A DNA stretch of 64,000 nt, taken from assembly GCF_001559865.1 (NCBI RefSeq), contig NZ_LOHE01000060.1:48359-112358 (forward strand), read 5' to 3'. The stretch comes from Abyssisolibacter fermentans. GTDB lineage: Bacteria; Bacillota; Clostridia; Tissierellales; MCWD3. Every line of letters starts with the position of its first letter. The stretch's first letter is position 1. Below, piece after piece: positions 18,032-27,235 of this stretch. The notes under the pieces are model-generated. The model had not been told where the DNA came from. It made no database searches and saw only the letters and a program-made list of their open reading frames with translations. The translations under genes and the position numbers were made by a program.

Positions 18032-19339
18032 TTAATAAATCCTCTCATGAAATTCACGTTGTAATCTTGCTGCTAAATCAAATGGAAATTGTGGCTGATC
18101 AAGTACTGGATAATATATGTACTCTTTATTAGCCTTTTCAAAATCATAATTATATCCACTCATAAATTCCTTTACCTTTTTACCAGCCACTAAAATGTCA
18201 TTAAGAGCAGGTGATTTAATATATTTTATATATTGACGAATCTCATTATCCAATTCTAAACCTGGCCACGGTTGGAAAATATGTAGAAATACTTTCGTCG
18301 CTTTTAATTCTTGTATGAAATTCATTGTTCTATTAGCTGATTCTAACGTTTCATAAGCAAGACCTATCATTGCATTAAGTGACAATTTAATATCAACTTC
18401 TCTAAGTCTTTTACTAGCATTTATAAAATCTTCATCAGTATCTGCTTTGTGAAGTAATTTATTTCTTATAACTTCAGACCCTGTTTCTAGTCCCATCTTA
18501 ACCTTATAGCATCCTGTTTTTTTTAACAACTGTGCAATTTCGTCATCAATTGAATTGGCTCTAAGATTGCAAATATATGGCAAAGCTATTTTTTTCGAAT
18601 ATTCTTTCAAAAACTCCTTAACATAACACCGTTCGCTTGGACCCATAAACAAAGGATCTCTGAAATGTATTTTAGAAGCTGAGGTTTTTTTAATTAGTTG
18701 TTGTAAATTTTCTATTGCAGTATTGACATCTTGTCTTGGCTTTGAGGATAATCCAGTTATTCTTCGAATTTCCTTATTACAGCAAAAAGAACAACCGTAT
18801 TCACAAGTAAAACTTGTCCAATAATCTAATTTATTAATTTTTTTACTTGGTGGCATAGCTTCGATAAAAATATCATAGTCCATATCAGATATTGGTTCTT
18901 TCGACCAGTTCTCTATTTTATATTCATTAGGATTATCTTTAAAAATATAATTAGTAGCAGTTTTTTCACCATTAATGAATTGTAATAAACCATCTACTCC
19001 CTCGCCTATACAAATGGCATCTATGCCTTCAATACTTAGTGCTTCTTTACTTGACAAAATAGGAAAAACCCCACCTAATAATATTGGTACATTAGTTATT
19101 TGCTTTAAAAATTTTGCTAACTTCTTCACTTGGCTTACTGCCATATGTGTTGCTGATATACCAATTACATTAGGTTGGAATTCAGATAATGTTTTCTTAA
19201 AAATTTCTTCGTCATAATAAAAATATGGTTGTAACTTTGTTTTGTGTCCATGCTTTTTCAAAGCAGCAGATAATACTGCTACTCCCGGATGTATATCTAT
19301 GTCGAATTTGTTATAAAATGAAAAAAATAATATTCTCAT
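18032..19339 (-). CDS. B12-binding radical SAM enzyme (operon copy 1)
   Basis: 435 residues. B12-binding domain: RILFFSFYN, HPGVAVLSAALKKHGH, PNVIGISATHMAVSQV, PILLGGVFP, ICIGEGVDGL. The radical SAM motif is CEYGCSFC (C179, C183, C186), followed by KIHFRDPLF and GLETGSEVIR barrel elements. Start ATG overlaps the dikinase stop (ATGA). It is only distantly similar to the next gene in linker and C-terminal part, so the two are likely to catalyse different steps rather than being a simple duplication. Product unknown. Confidence 0.88.
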   Translation of the reverse strand: MRILFFSFYNKFDIDIHPGVAVLSAALKKHGHKTKLQPYFYYDEEIFKKTLSEFQPNVIGISATHMAVSQVKKLAKFLKQITNVPILLGGVFPILSSKEALSIEGIDAICIGEGVDGLLQFINGEKTATNYIFKDNPNEYKIENWSKEPISDMDYDIFIEAMPPSKKINKLDYWTSFTCEYGCSFCCNKEIRRITGLSSKPRQDVNTAIENLQQLIKKTSASKIHFRDPLFMGPSERCYVKEFLKEYSKKIALPYICNLRANSIDDEIAQLLKKTGCYKVKMGLETGSEVIRNKLLHKADTDEDFINASKRLREVDIKLSLNAMIGLAYETLESANRTMNFIQELKATKVFLHIFQPWPGLELDNEIRQYIKYIKSPALNDILVAGKKVKEFMSGYNYDFEKANKEYIYYPVLDQPQFPFDLAARLQREFHERIY

Positions 19340-21276
19340 ATTAACCGCACCGTTCCTTCCATAGCGTCAAGTTCAACGTATTTATTTAAATAATTCGTTA
19401 TATCTTTACCTTTTAAAGATATTGCTGGAACTTTATTTTCTCTTAGAATTAACGATAAGTGACACAAAGTAGATGCATTTTTAAATACAAAACCCTTTAC
19501 TAAATCCTTAAATGGTGCCAAAAATAAATATGGCAACTCACTGTAGATAATAACATCTTCCTGTCTTGTCCATTCTTCAATTAGCATTTTGATTTCATTA
19601 AATATATTTATTCTGCTAACGTCAAATTTTTGATCCACAACTGATATGGAGCTGAACATGCTTAACTCTTTTATCGTTTCTTCGTTAATAGCTGGAAGTT
19701 GACGAAGGCGTCCCTTTCCTTTTCCATTTGATATTGTTTTTCCTTCATTTCCACTATTTATCGTATTCAAAACTGACATATCCGCTGCATATACTACATC
19801 ATCCCATATCCACCACTCTACACTACATCTATTAAAGAACTCTGTGAACTTTAAAGTTTTCTCCGCTATCTCCCTAATTAAGGTATCCTTTAATGTCACT
19901 TGTTCTTTCTTGTTTGATGGAAAAGAATCTATTTTGTTTTGATCAAAAATATATAAATCTTGCACAGTAATTTCCTTGTTTATTACGTTGAAATCTTTAT
20001 CAAGTATATATATAGTTGGTTGGATTCCTCCAGTATTTAATAAGAACATTTTCCCATTTACGCATTCAATTCTAATCGTCCCATCTTCATTAAGTTGTGA
20101 TATTGCTGCTTTTTGATTTGGTAAATACTCACGTATACTAATGCAATACTGATTGTCCTTATATAAATTAGTGTATTCCTCGAATTTTTCAGGGATATTT
20201 TCTATTTTGTCATAGTTAACTAATTGACCACTTAAATGATAACTGACATATTTGGAATGATAGTCATGGAAAATTTCATCATAATTAAAATTCTTTAAAT
20301 GTTTTTTACTAAATGAAAACATTTTCCATTTATTTGTTAGTATTTTATTTTTTTCACAATAATCAAAAAATTTAGCTTTCTTTAACCACTTAGGATAACG
20401 AGACTGTAACGAACCTAATAATTGGTATGTCTCTTTTCCTAGCTTTGACATAGAAAAAATACTGTATTTATCATGCTCAGCTTTATCACATAGATTAGTA
20501 ATTGGTCTACACTGCAAAATGGATAATTTCTCATCTTTATATGTCCATTCAATATCAACAGGGAATCCATAGTATTCTTCTGCTTTTAAAACATTCTTTT
20601 TTAAATCGGTTAACAATCTATGGTTCAGTTTTGTATCTTTTCTAATATCCCCTACTTTAGACATTATAACAGAATGGCTTTTTTTCAAACCAGAAACTAA
20701 ATTATCTCCAAGACCTTCATATGCTTCTATCAATATAACGCTCCTGTCATTTGAAATTGGATCAGCTGAAAAAGCTACTCCACTCCATTGACCATCTACC
20801 ATCTCTTGAAAAATCACACTCATATAATACTTATCTGGATGAAAATCTTGATCATGAAGAATTAAAGTAGAATTTATTGAATAAATAGAAGCTATGACTT
20901 TTTTTAATTCTTTATATATGTCATTTTTACATACATTTAACGCTGTGTAAAAAACACCAGCAGCAGAATTTCTATCACCATCTTCCGTTGAGGCTGACGA
21001 CCTCACTGATAATGGAAACTTAAGATCTTTTACTAAGTCATCAATTTCTTCTTTAAGTTCTTCATCTAATTTGTAATTACTTATTAATTTATATAAATTT
21101 TTAAAACCATCATGTACCCACGCACTCTTTACACTTAACATTTGTGCTTTTTCATATATTCCTATATGAATCAGGAATCTGTCAAAAAAATCCTTGTCTG
21201 TGGATTTAAATTTTGGAATGTTAAATCCTAATTTTTCGAGTTCTTTTAATCTATTTGCTTTATTTCCACAATACAT
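19336..21276 (-). CDS. ATP-grasp / phosphohistidine dikinase, rifampin-phosphotransferase-like
   Basis: 646 residues in three parts. Residues 1-265 are a PEP-synthase/PPDK-type ATP-grasp domain with VRSSASTEDGDRNSAAGVFY and DIEWTYKDEKLSILQCRPIT. Residues 270-580 are a middle domain of unknown substrate. The last 60 are a swivelling phosphohistidine domain (FKNASTLCHLSLILRENK..AISLKG, His near 606). There is no PEP/pyruvate TIM barrel. That is the plan of rifampin phosphotransferase, which passes the beta-phosphate of ATP through histidine to a small molecule, giving AMP and phosphate. I infer it phosphorylates the operon's product or an intermediate. Start ATG 21276 has AGGTGG about 8 bases upstream. 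Its stop overlaps the next gene. Confidence 0.8.
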   Translation of the reverse strand: MYCGNKANRLKELEKLGFNIPKFKSTDKDFFDRFLIHIGIYEKAQMLSVKSAWVHDGFKNLYKLISNYKLDEELKEEIDDLVKDLKFPLSVRSSASTEDGDRNSAAGVFYTALNVCKNDIYKELKKVIASIYSINSTLILHDQDFHPDKYYMSVIFQEMVDGQWSGVAFSADPISNDRSVILIEAYEGLGDNLVSGLKKSHSVIMSKVGDIRKDTKLNHRLLTDLKKNVLKAEEYYGFPVDIEWTYKDEKLSILQCRPITNLCDKAEHDKYSIFSMSKLGKETYQLLGSLQSRYPKWLKKAKFFDYCEKNKILTNKWKMFSFSKKHLKNFNYDEIFHDYHSKYVSYHLSGQLVNYDKIENIPEKFEEYTNLYKDNQYCISIREYLPNQKAAISQLNEDGTIRIECVNGKMFLLNTGGIQPTIYILDKDFNVINKEITVQDLYIFDQNKIDSFPSNKKEQVTLKDTLIREIAEKTLKFTEFFNRCSVEWWIWDDVVYAADMSVLNTINSGNEGKTISNGKGKGRLRQLPAINEETIKELSMFSSISVVDQKFDVSRINIFNEIKMLIEEWTRQEDVIIYSELPYLFLAPFKDLVKGFVFKNASTLCHLSLILRENKVPAISLKGKDITNYLNKYVELDAMEGTVRLI

Positions 21277-21318
21277 TTTGCTACCCACCTATAAATCATT
21301 TTTGTCAAATTCGGTATG

Positions 21319-22599
21319 CTAAAAACTAGAAATTCCCATATACTTATACATTAATTTGCGTGTAATAACACTATTTTTATCTTCAACATATTCCTTTTTG
21401 TTCCAATCTTCTAAATTTAGCCTTTTTAGTTCTTCAACTGACAAATCTTTAAGCTTGTAATACGGTGTATACGTTGATGGTCTAATGATAACTCCATATT
21501 TTCTAAGAATTTCAATAGTATAATCAATATCACTAATCTTTTGTCCTTCAATTCCAAGCATAACAAATCCCTTCCACATAATAGGTATTTTAGCTATCTG
21601 TTTCATTTTTTCTTCAAACTCGTTTACAGATATCTTAACACCTTTACCATCATCTTTATAGAAGGTTTCTATACCAAATCCTAATCCATAACATCCTGCC
21701 TTAGCACACAATTTAGCTATTTCTATATCTAAAGATTGTAGACAAACAGTTCCCTTCCATTTAATATTCAATTTTCTTCTCAATATTTCTTCACAAAATT
21801 TTACTATCCATTCCTTGTCTTTAAATAAATCTGCTGAATGCAACTTAAACCTATCAAATCTATCCTTATATTTATCAATAAAGTCAACAGTCTTTAAAAC
21901 ATCTCTTCTTCTATCTGTAAACCCTTCTCTTTTTCCACATAAACAGTATTGACACTTATTACTACAGCCTTTTGATACATATATAGAACATGTGTAATAC
22001 CCATTTTTGTATACCCTAGCAAATTTTTTATATTCATCAATAGGCAATAGCTCTATAGGAGGATATGCCCACTCATCAGGATGTATTCTAATATCTCCAT
22101 TATAATCAGTAAACGTGCCATCTTCATGAACAATACTAACACCCTTTAATAAAGATTCGTCACCTTTTCTTAAATATTCAATATAACGATATATAACTGC
22201 TTCCTGATCTCCACTAAGATGTACAGCATCTATCGGTTTTTCTTTAAAGAAAACAGGAATAGTAAGGGTTGCATCACCATAAACAAAAGCTTTAGAATTA
22301 GGTGAAATATATTTTAGAGCATTAGCTAACTTGATAGTAAGCTTAGAATCAGGTAAATCAGTATAGAGTATAACTAAATCATATTTCTTTTCAAACATTC
22401 TATATATACTTCTCAAAGTATAGTTTAATATTGCACAGTCAACTATATCAACTTTAACAGAGGAATCATCCGTATACCTTTCAATAATATACTGACCTGT
22501 TTCCCCAAAATCTGTACACCTATCATGTAAATTTCTGTCATAGACTACTCTTGGAATTGACATAAGTAGTATTTTAAAATCCTTTTTATCTATTACCAT
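21319..22599 (-). CDS. Radical SAM enzyme with B12-binding-like N-terminus
   Basis: 426 residues. The N-terminal region (YDLVILYTDLPDSKLTIKLA, KAFVYGDATLTIP) is a divergent B12-binding-like Rossmann domain. The radical SAM motif is CSNKCQYC (about C212, C216, C219), followed by DRFKLHSADLFKD and GCYGLGFGIETF barrel elements. Start ATG 22599 has GGAGGGG close upstream and overlaps the stop of the phosphatase gene. Second gene of the operon. Reaction unknown; the rather weak B12 region means cobalamin use is less sure than for its two neighbours. Confidence 0.82.
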   Translation of the reverse strand: MVIDKKDFKILLMSIPRVVYDRNLHDRCTDFGETGQYIIERYTDDSSVKVDIVDCAILNYTLRSIYRMFEKKYDLVILYTDLPDSKLTIKLANALKYISPNSKAFVYGDATLTIPVFFKEKPIDAVHLSGDQEAVIYRYIEYLRKGDESLLKGVSIVHEDGTFTDYNGDIRIHPDEWAYPPIELLPIDEYKKFARVYKNGYYTCSIYVSKGCSNKCQYCLCGKREGFTDRRRDVLKTVDFIDKYKDRFDRFKLHSADLFKDKEWIVKFCEEILRRKLNIKWKGTVCLQSLDIEIAKLCAKAGCYGLGFGIETFYKDDGKGVKISVNEFEEKMKQIAKIPIMWKGFVMLGIEGQKISDIDYTIEILRKYGVIIRPSTYTPYYKLKDLSVEELKRLNLEDWNKKEYVEDKNSVITRKLMYKYMGISSF

Positions 22600-23201
22600 A
22601 CTCCCCTCCCCCATATATTCTGCTTTAATAACTCATATTTATGGTTGTTTCTTTCTAGTATGTAAATACAACCATTCTTACATGAATACTCTTTGATATC
22701 ATTATCAAGCAACTCATCTAACAATATCCTCATAAATCCTCCATGAGTTATTATCAAAGCAGTCTCTCCATCTAAACTAGATAATTGTTTTATAACTTCT
22801 TTAGCTCTTCTTTTAGAAGACATCAATGTTTCTCCGCAAAATATTGAATAATCATAATCGTTTTTCTTTAGAATTTCGAACTCATCTTTATATCTGCGCT
22901 TTACATAATCTTTATTTTTACCTTCTAATTTACCAAGATTCAACTCCTTAACTAGCTTACTTATATAATAAGTTTTAGCTTTCGGTAAAATTTCAAGTAT
23001 ACAATTAGCAGTCTCATAGGCTCTTTTCAATGGAGATGATATGACTATGCTAGGTTTATATTTTTTTATCCTTTCGCCAATAAAGTAAGACTGCTTTTTA
23101 CCTTTTTCAGTCAAGCCATATTTATCAATTGATCCTTGATATATTCTCTTTAGGTTTCCATAACTTTCGCCATGTCTTACAATTATTAATCTAAATATCA
23201 T
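22593..23201 (-). CDS. Histidine phosphatase (phosphoglycerate mutase family)
   Basis: 202 residues. Catalytic signature LIIVRHGESYGN (phosphorylated His), ISSPLKRAYETA, a Glu in KLVKELNLGKLEG and the second His in LIITHGGFMRI. These enzymes remove or move phosphate on small molecules. As the first gene of an operon that also has a dikinase and a kinase-like protein, it may dephosphorylate a biosynthetic intermediate. ATG at 23201 has AGGAG 7 bases upstream. Stop overlaps the next start. Confidence 0.88.
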   Translation of the reverse strand: MIFRLIIVRHGESYGNLKRIYQGSIDKYGLTEKGKKQSYFIGERIKKYKPSIVISSPLKRAYETANCILEILPKAKTYYISKLVKELNLGKLEGKNKDYVKRRYKDEFEILKKNDYDYSIFCGETLMSSKRRAKEVIKQLSSLDGETALIITHGGFMRILLDELLDNDIKEYSCKNGCIYILERNNHKYELLKQNIWGRGVW

Positions 23202-23256
23202 TATTATACTCCTAGAGTGAGTTATAATTATTCTTGTGATTTTAAAGCATTAATTT

Positions 23257-23359
23257 ATTATATAATCCAAGTTTGACCTGAAATATTCATGAAGCTTCAC
23301 ACTAATATGCTGGGATTTTCTTATTTGCAAAGCTTCATCTATTATGAATGTGAACTTGG
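23257..23359 (-). promoter_or_regulatory. Promoter region and 93-nt inverted repeat before the rSAM/dikinase operon
   Basis: A TATAAT box (23257-23262, minus strand) lies 56 bases before the phosphatase start; the matching -35 is poor. Just upstream is a nested inverted repeat: CCAAGTT (23267-23273) with AACTTGG (23353-23359), enclosing ATGAAGCTT with AAGCTTCAT. Could be a DNA operator region for an activator or a folded RNA from an upstream promoter. It does not match a cobalamin riboswitch. Confidence 0.4.
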
Positions 23360-23406
23360 TAACACGGTGAGTATTCTTCTAAATCTTGATTAGCTAACAA
23401 CGTACT

Positions 23407-23847
23407 TTAGATTGTATGTCTACTGAATTCAATACAGTCATCATTTACTACCATTTTTTTATGTTTGCTGTATATCTTGTTTATATGTATTAATACAGCC
23501 GCTTTGGGTTCTATATTTTTCTTTCTACTTTGCACCCAAGATACATTGTCCTCAAATATTTTTCCTTCCTTGTGAATAGTAGCAATACCCTTTAGCTGAA
23601 ATGATTTATTCGTTTCTTCATCATAAATTGCTATTGTTACATTCTTGTTTTTTAATAAATTTCTCTCTGTTTTGAAAAATTTATTATTTGATATCAATAT
23701 TGTTTCATCATCATATACCTTTATAAATGATACATAAATCAAGTTAACTGTACAATTTCCATCCTCATCTAAGTCTGCATCACAAGTACCTATTGGAACA
23801 GGTCTTTGTTTTTCTAATAGCTGTTTAATTTCATCAGTCATTTTCAA
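23407..23847 (-). CDS. Pyridoxamine 5'-phosphate oxidase-like flavin-binding protein
   Basis: About 146 residues with the split-barrel PNPOx pattern: PVPIGTCDADLDEDGNCTVNLIYVSFIKVYDDETILISN, then a KTERNLLKNKNVTIAIYDEE strand-helix-strand. Proteins of this size bind FMN or heme and are often unassigned. The start is unclear: TTG at 23847 has AAAGGA 9 bases upstream, while ATG at 23841 and ATG at 23865 lack good sites. It lies 205 bases before the phosphatase gene in the same direction, with a promoter-like region between, so it is probably a separate unit. Confidence 0.75.
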   Translation of the reverse strand: MKMTDEIKQLLEKQRPVPIGTCDADLDEDGNCTVNLIYVSFIKVYDDETILISNNKFFKTERNLLKNKNVTIAIYDEETNKSFQLKGIATIHKEGKIFEDNVSWVQSRKKNIEPKAAVLIHINKIYSKHKKMVVNDDCIEFSRHTI

Positions 23848-23865
23848 TGTAATCAATCCTTTCAT

Positions 23866-24634
23866 TAAAATATAATTTTACATTTTTATCATTTTTTATG
23901 ATTTAAACACTTTGACGCATTTATGTAATTATGGGAATATTTAATCTGATTTTTTTATGTTGTAATTTTACATTAATTTTATTATATTGTCAATTATATA
24001 TTATTTTAAATTATTGTAATTATTTTCATTTTTTTAATATTTCTATCTTATTTCTTAATGCTAATTAAACTTACTAAAGTGAATGATTATAGTTATTACA
24101 TTAATACATTAAATTTCTTGTATAAGTATATTATTACATTTTGTTCTTAAAAGTGGATGTTAATAAAAAATTTTTATTAATAATCTAATTCGATAAAATT
24201 TTTTTATTGACATGATTTACTATTAGAAGTAGAATTTAATTATTATTATATTCTATTACTTTTAACATAATGTTTAACATTTAAATATTAACGTCTAATA
24301 GGTGAATTGTTTCTTATTCACATTTAATAAAATCGTATACCAAGTATCAAACTCTTAGGCTATTCAGTAAATTGTAAAATCACAAAATGATGTAAGTTTC
24401 TTTCCCAAAATTATTATCATTGGTTATAAAACATCAAAACTGTTAATAGATTCGCTTAAATTAATTTTCATATGAATGTTCCTTTTAGAGAAAACGTATT
24501 GTAGTACTAGGAGAGTATAGAAAGAATTTATATTATATATTGAAAATTCTTTTAATAACAAAAAGATTATAATATTTATAATAGTTGTGTAGTTTTGCAC
24601 TATTATAATAATACTTATGCAAAGGAGGGAGAAT
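23866..24634. other. Long AT-rich intergenic region before the first short peptide gene
   Basis: Nearly 770 bases with no convincing gene. Very AT-rich with many TTTTTATT-type tracts. The last 100 bases before 24635 should hold the promoter of the peptide gene; several TATAAT-like boxes occur (near 24566-24571 and 24603-24608) but no clear -35 partner. Confidence 0.45.
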
Positions 24635-24715
24635 ATGAAAAAATACAATGCACCTAAAGCTAAAAGAATAAGTTTACCTGCAGCTTTAGCATCTGACGTT
24701 TGCGTTATACGATAA
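24635..24715 (+). CDS. Short precursor-like peptide 1 (26 residues)
   Basis: ATG with a strong GGAGG site encodes MKKYNAPKAKR followed by ISLPAALASDVC and VIR. It is almost identical to the peptide at 30583-30657 (shared: MKKYNAPKAK, ISLPAALA, DVC). The two copies differ mainly by conservative changes (R/K, S/A) and in the last one to three residues after Cys, which argues for selection on the peptide itself. A hairpin follows 8 bases after the stop, then a nucleotidyltransferase gene. Small basic N-terminus, Ala-Pro centre and single Cys suggest a RiPP precursor or a signalling peptide. No known family recognised. Confidence 0.75.
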   Translation: MKKYNAPKAKRISLPAALASDVCVIR

Positions 24716-24722
24716 CATTTAT

Positions 24723-24762
24723 TTTAAAGAATGGATAAGCAATAGCTTATCTATTCTTTAAA
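24723..24762 (+). terminator. Conserved hairpin after precursor peptide 1
   Basis: TTTAAAGAATGGATAAGC (24723-24740) pairs with GCTTATCTATTCTTTAAA (24745-24762), 18 bp with one G-U pair and an AATA loop. The same hairpin follows peptide gene 2. Lack of a long T run and the gene 39 bases downstream suggest partial termination or an RNA-stabilising stem that lets the peptide be made in excess. Confidence 0.7.
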
Positions 24763-24801
24763 TATAGTATTTAATTATTTAAATAGATAGGAGTTGATAT
24801 T

Positions 24802-25662
24802 TTGTCTGATTTTATAGATATTAAGCAAAAAAATATCTCAATTGATAAAAGAGAAATCCTAAATATATTAGATTATGAGAAGGATGACATAATATATCTA
24901 GGAGGATCCTTAATAGAAAGTAAAGTTAATAAGTATTCTAAAGGAATGGGAAATAGATTATCTGATATAGATGTATTCATAATTTCTTCTAATTTTGAGA
25001 AAATAGAAAGAACAGATGTAGCTTATGATATAGGAAATGTAAAAACACAATTTAAAAGACTATATGGAATAAGTATTGATATAGAAATTTTTTCTAAGGA
25101 TGTTTTTTTAAATTTAATTAATGAGCTGAGTAACTACGAATTTGATAGTAATACAAGAACATTCAATATATTAAGTCTACCTAACGGATTCGATTTATTT
25201 AAATTCACATCATTTATACATAGATTTCTAAATGGAATCCCAATTTATAACGAAAATTTATTTTATGCTATAAAAAAGGACTTCAATGAAAATAGTTATT
25301 ATCAATTAATGACAAGGATATGTATAAATAATGTTGACGTTAAATATGAAGATGTTATTGGTAATATAGAAAGTAAACAAGCAGAAGTTGCTGTAACCAC
25401 TGCTAGAACTGTATTATTAGAAACTATGAAAGCATATATTTTTCATAAAAAAACTTCTCTTGATAGAGATAAATGGATACCTATAAAATTAAAAAATTTG
25501 GCTGAATATGATAAAGAAGCTGAAAAAATTTATACAAGATTTAAAAAATTATATTTTCAAGAAGTTCTTGATAGTGAGAAAAGTTTAATAAATAATGCTG
25601 AAAAAATTATTGATTTTTCAAATCAAATAATATCAAAAATAGGACAAGCTGGAGGAATATAA
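24802..25662 (+). CDS. Nucleotidyltransferase-fold protein
   Basis: 286 residues. The signature GGSLIESKVNKYSKGMGNRLSDIDVF gives the G-S-x(n)-D-x-D motif of the polymerase-beta-like nucleotidyltransferase superfamily, and DIEIF supplies the third acidic residue. The C-terminal half is helical (about 175-280), like HI0074/HEPN-type or kanamycin nucleotidyltransferase tails. Such enzymes transfer a nucleotide to a small molecule or protein. TTG start with AGGAG 8 bases upstream. It follows peptide gene 1 and its hairpin on the same strand, so it may modify the peptide, give immunity or be a toxin-antitoxin relic. Function unproven. Confidence 0.7.
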   Translation: MSDFIDIKQKNISIDKREILNILDYEKDDIIYLGGSLIESKVNKYSKGMGNRLSDIDVFIISSNFEKIERTDVAYDIGNVKTQFKRLYGISIDIEIFSKDVFLNLINELSNYEFDSNTRTFNILSLPNGFDLFKFTSFIHRFLNGIPIYNENLFYAIKKDFNENSYYQLMTRICINNVDVKYEDVIGNIESKQAEVAVTTARTVLLETMKAYIFHKKTSLDRDKWIPIKLKNLAEYDKEAEKIYTRFKKLYFQEVLDSEKSLINNAEKIIDFSNQIISKIGQAGGI

Positions 25663-25761
25663 TTAGAACTAAAATATATCAATGTAATATAGTAGTATAT
25701 AGAGTTTGAACAATTAATAAAAAGAATATTTTATTTGGAAATAATAAATGTTTTTAATTAA

Positions 25762-26385
25762 ACAACACACCTACTAAAGTAGGTGGATTTAGGCATAAAT
25801 GCCTAAGACTGAAAGTCTTTTTTAGGCTTAAGCCCACTTAAGTTTTTGAGCTTAAGCCCAATAAATTTACTATTCTTCAACCTTAAAATCACTTTTTGTA
25901 ACTGGTATTTCTCAATTTTCTATATAATTTTTCACTATCTCTTCTGTTACATTACATACTGCCCGCAAAAAATATCCTCTTGCCCATAAATGTTGTCCCC
26001 AATACCTTTTTCTTAACTCTGGGTACTGTTCTTGTAATAATCTAGACGATCTTCCTTTCAATTACTGTACTGTTTTACTTGGTGATAAATTTGGTAGACA
26101 TGATACTAACATATGAACATGGTCTTTTCCTACACTACCTTTTATTATCTTTATATTTCTTGCTTCACATCCTTGTATTATTAAGTCTCTTAGTCTTATT
26201 GAAATTGGTTTTACTAATACTTCATATCTGTATTTTGTAACCCATATTATATGGTACTTAATATTATATATACACATATCATTTTCATATTCCATACTAA
26301 TCACCTCTTGGTTAGTATGGCTCAAATCATTAAGGTTTAAAGCGTATACCGTTTAAAGACGATGGATTTAGACCACGCACTTAGA
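25762..26385 (-). mobile_element. Decayed IS200/IS605-family element
   Basis: Contains a broken tnpA and both palindromic ends. The right end (25770-25860) has CCTACTAAAGTAGG, TTAGGCATAAATGCCTAA and a GGCTTAAGCC hairpin; the left end (about 26336-26385) has a GTATAC-centred hairpin. The right end, including AATTAAACAAC outside the first hairpin, is repeated in the remnant at 43,100-43,200. No tnpB is present. Outer limits are approximate. Confidence 0.75.
25870..26295 (-). pseudogene. tnpA: IS200/IS605 transposase TnpA with two nonsense mutations
   Basis: HUH/Y1 transposase that cuts and joins single-stranded DNA. N-terminal part MEYENDMCIYNIKYHIIWVTKY, the HUH motif in KDHVHMLVS, and the tyrosine helix region RGYFLRAV are visible in one frame. 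That frame has a TAA after SKTVQ (normally a Tyr) and a TGA after YIEN. The partial copy at 43,024 keeps Glu at the second site, so these are real lesions. The start ATG 26295 has GAGGTGA upstream, held in the loop of CCATACTAA / TTAGTATGG (26292-26320), the translation-blocking hairpin known from IS200. Inactive unless stop codons are read through. Confidence 0.8.
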
Positions 26386-26808
26386 AATTAAACTATATTT
26401 GTTATATTTAAGTATGCTAATACTTGCAATTCTATCTTGCCTCAAATAATAATATATGAAGTCATACTCTTTTTTAAGGTTACAATAATAGTATCAGTTA
26501 ATAATGCTAAAAGGTATTTTACAGAGAAGTGTATCATAACATAAACTATTATAAGAAATAGTTGTATGTAATACCGTTTATATACTAATCACTGTATATT
26601 TTATTAATATTAAAACAAATGATTTTTTGTACTCGTGTATAGTGTGTGTTATTTATTAGTATGATTTTCATTTTACCTAAGTTCAATGAATGGAGATTAG
26701 TACCAATAATGAAGCATACTCAGTGAGTATTACTAAAACATTGACAATAGCTACTCTTATAGTATCTTTTGGATAATCAATTAATTTAAACTTTTAAGTC
26801 ATTCTATC
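26386..26808. other. AT-rich stretch without genes
   Basis: Between the IS left end and the decayed peptidase copy. I see no ORF with a ribosome site and no clear hairpin. Confidence 0.4.
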
Positions 26809-27185
26809 TTACATGTATTTTTCACGAAAAAAGTAGCTTGGTTTAAAAGCATAATGATATTCAATTATATGGATAAAAGAAGTGTTATGTTGAAAATTCA
26901 GAAATTTTCCATGTTTAAATATTTCGTTTTTTAAAAAGAATCCATTATATGAAGTCAACAAACCGCCATATTCGTTAAGAATATATTCTTCTATACTTTC
27001 CGATGAAAATTCTGCCATTGAGTAAGAAGCTGTATATCCTGATTGGGAAAAAATGATGTTCTATCAATTGAAGCCAATTTTAGGCATATGTTTTTTATAG
27101 TTTCCCATATTTCGTAATAATTACAAGTGAAATCATTTTGAATCATTTCTTCAAACTCAAAACAAGATAAATCCAATATATTAGT
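26809..27185 (-). pseudogene. Decayed 3' copy of the neighbouring metallopeptidase gene
   Basis: Two overlapping frames match the C-terminal 110 residues of the peptidase at 31,206-32,468. Frame 1: LDLSCFEFEEMIQNDFTCNYYEIWE. Frame 2: MAEFSSESIEEYILNEYGG, GFFLKNEIFKHGKFLNFQH, then a tail ending FKPSYFFREKYM. At least one frameshift joins them, and the whole HEXXH part is missing. The copy keeps C-terminal residues that the longer gene has lost, so both may derive from one complete ancestor. Confidence 0.75.
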
Positions 27186-27235
27186 GAATTGTTATTAGTA
27201 TACTAATGTAAATTATAATCTCATATATTCAATAG

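Noticed and set aside
23202..23406. Possible cobalamin riboswitch before the B12-rSAM operon
   Set aside because: I looked for a B12-box-like conserved core and did not find one; only a simple nested inverted repeat is present.
24424..24648. Minus-strand ORF of 74 codons overlapping peptide gene 1
   Set aside because: No ribosome binding site, low-complexity Ile/Phe-rich product from AT-rich DNA, and it overlaps the well-supported peptide gene on the other strand.
25764..25860. Repeated short palindromes that might be a CRISPR array
   Set aside because: The palindromes differ from each other, have no spacers of equal length and match the right end of an IS200/IS605 element.
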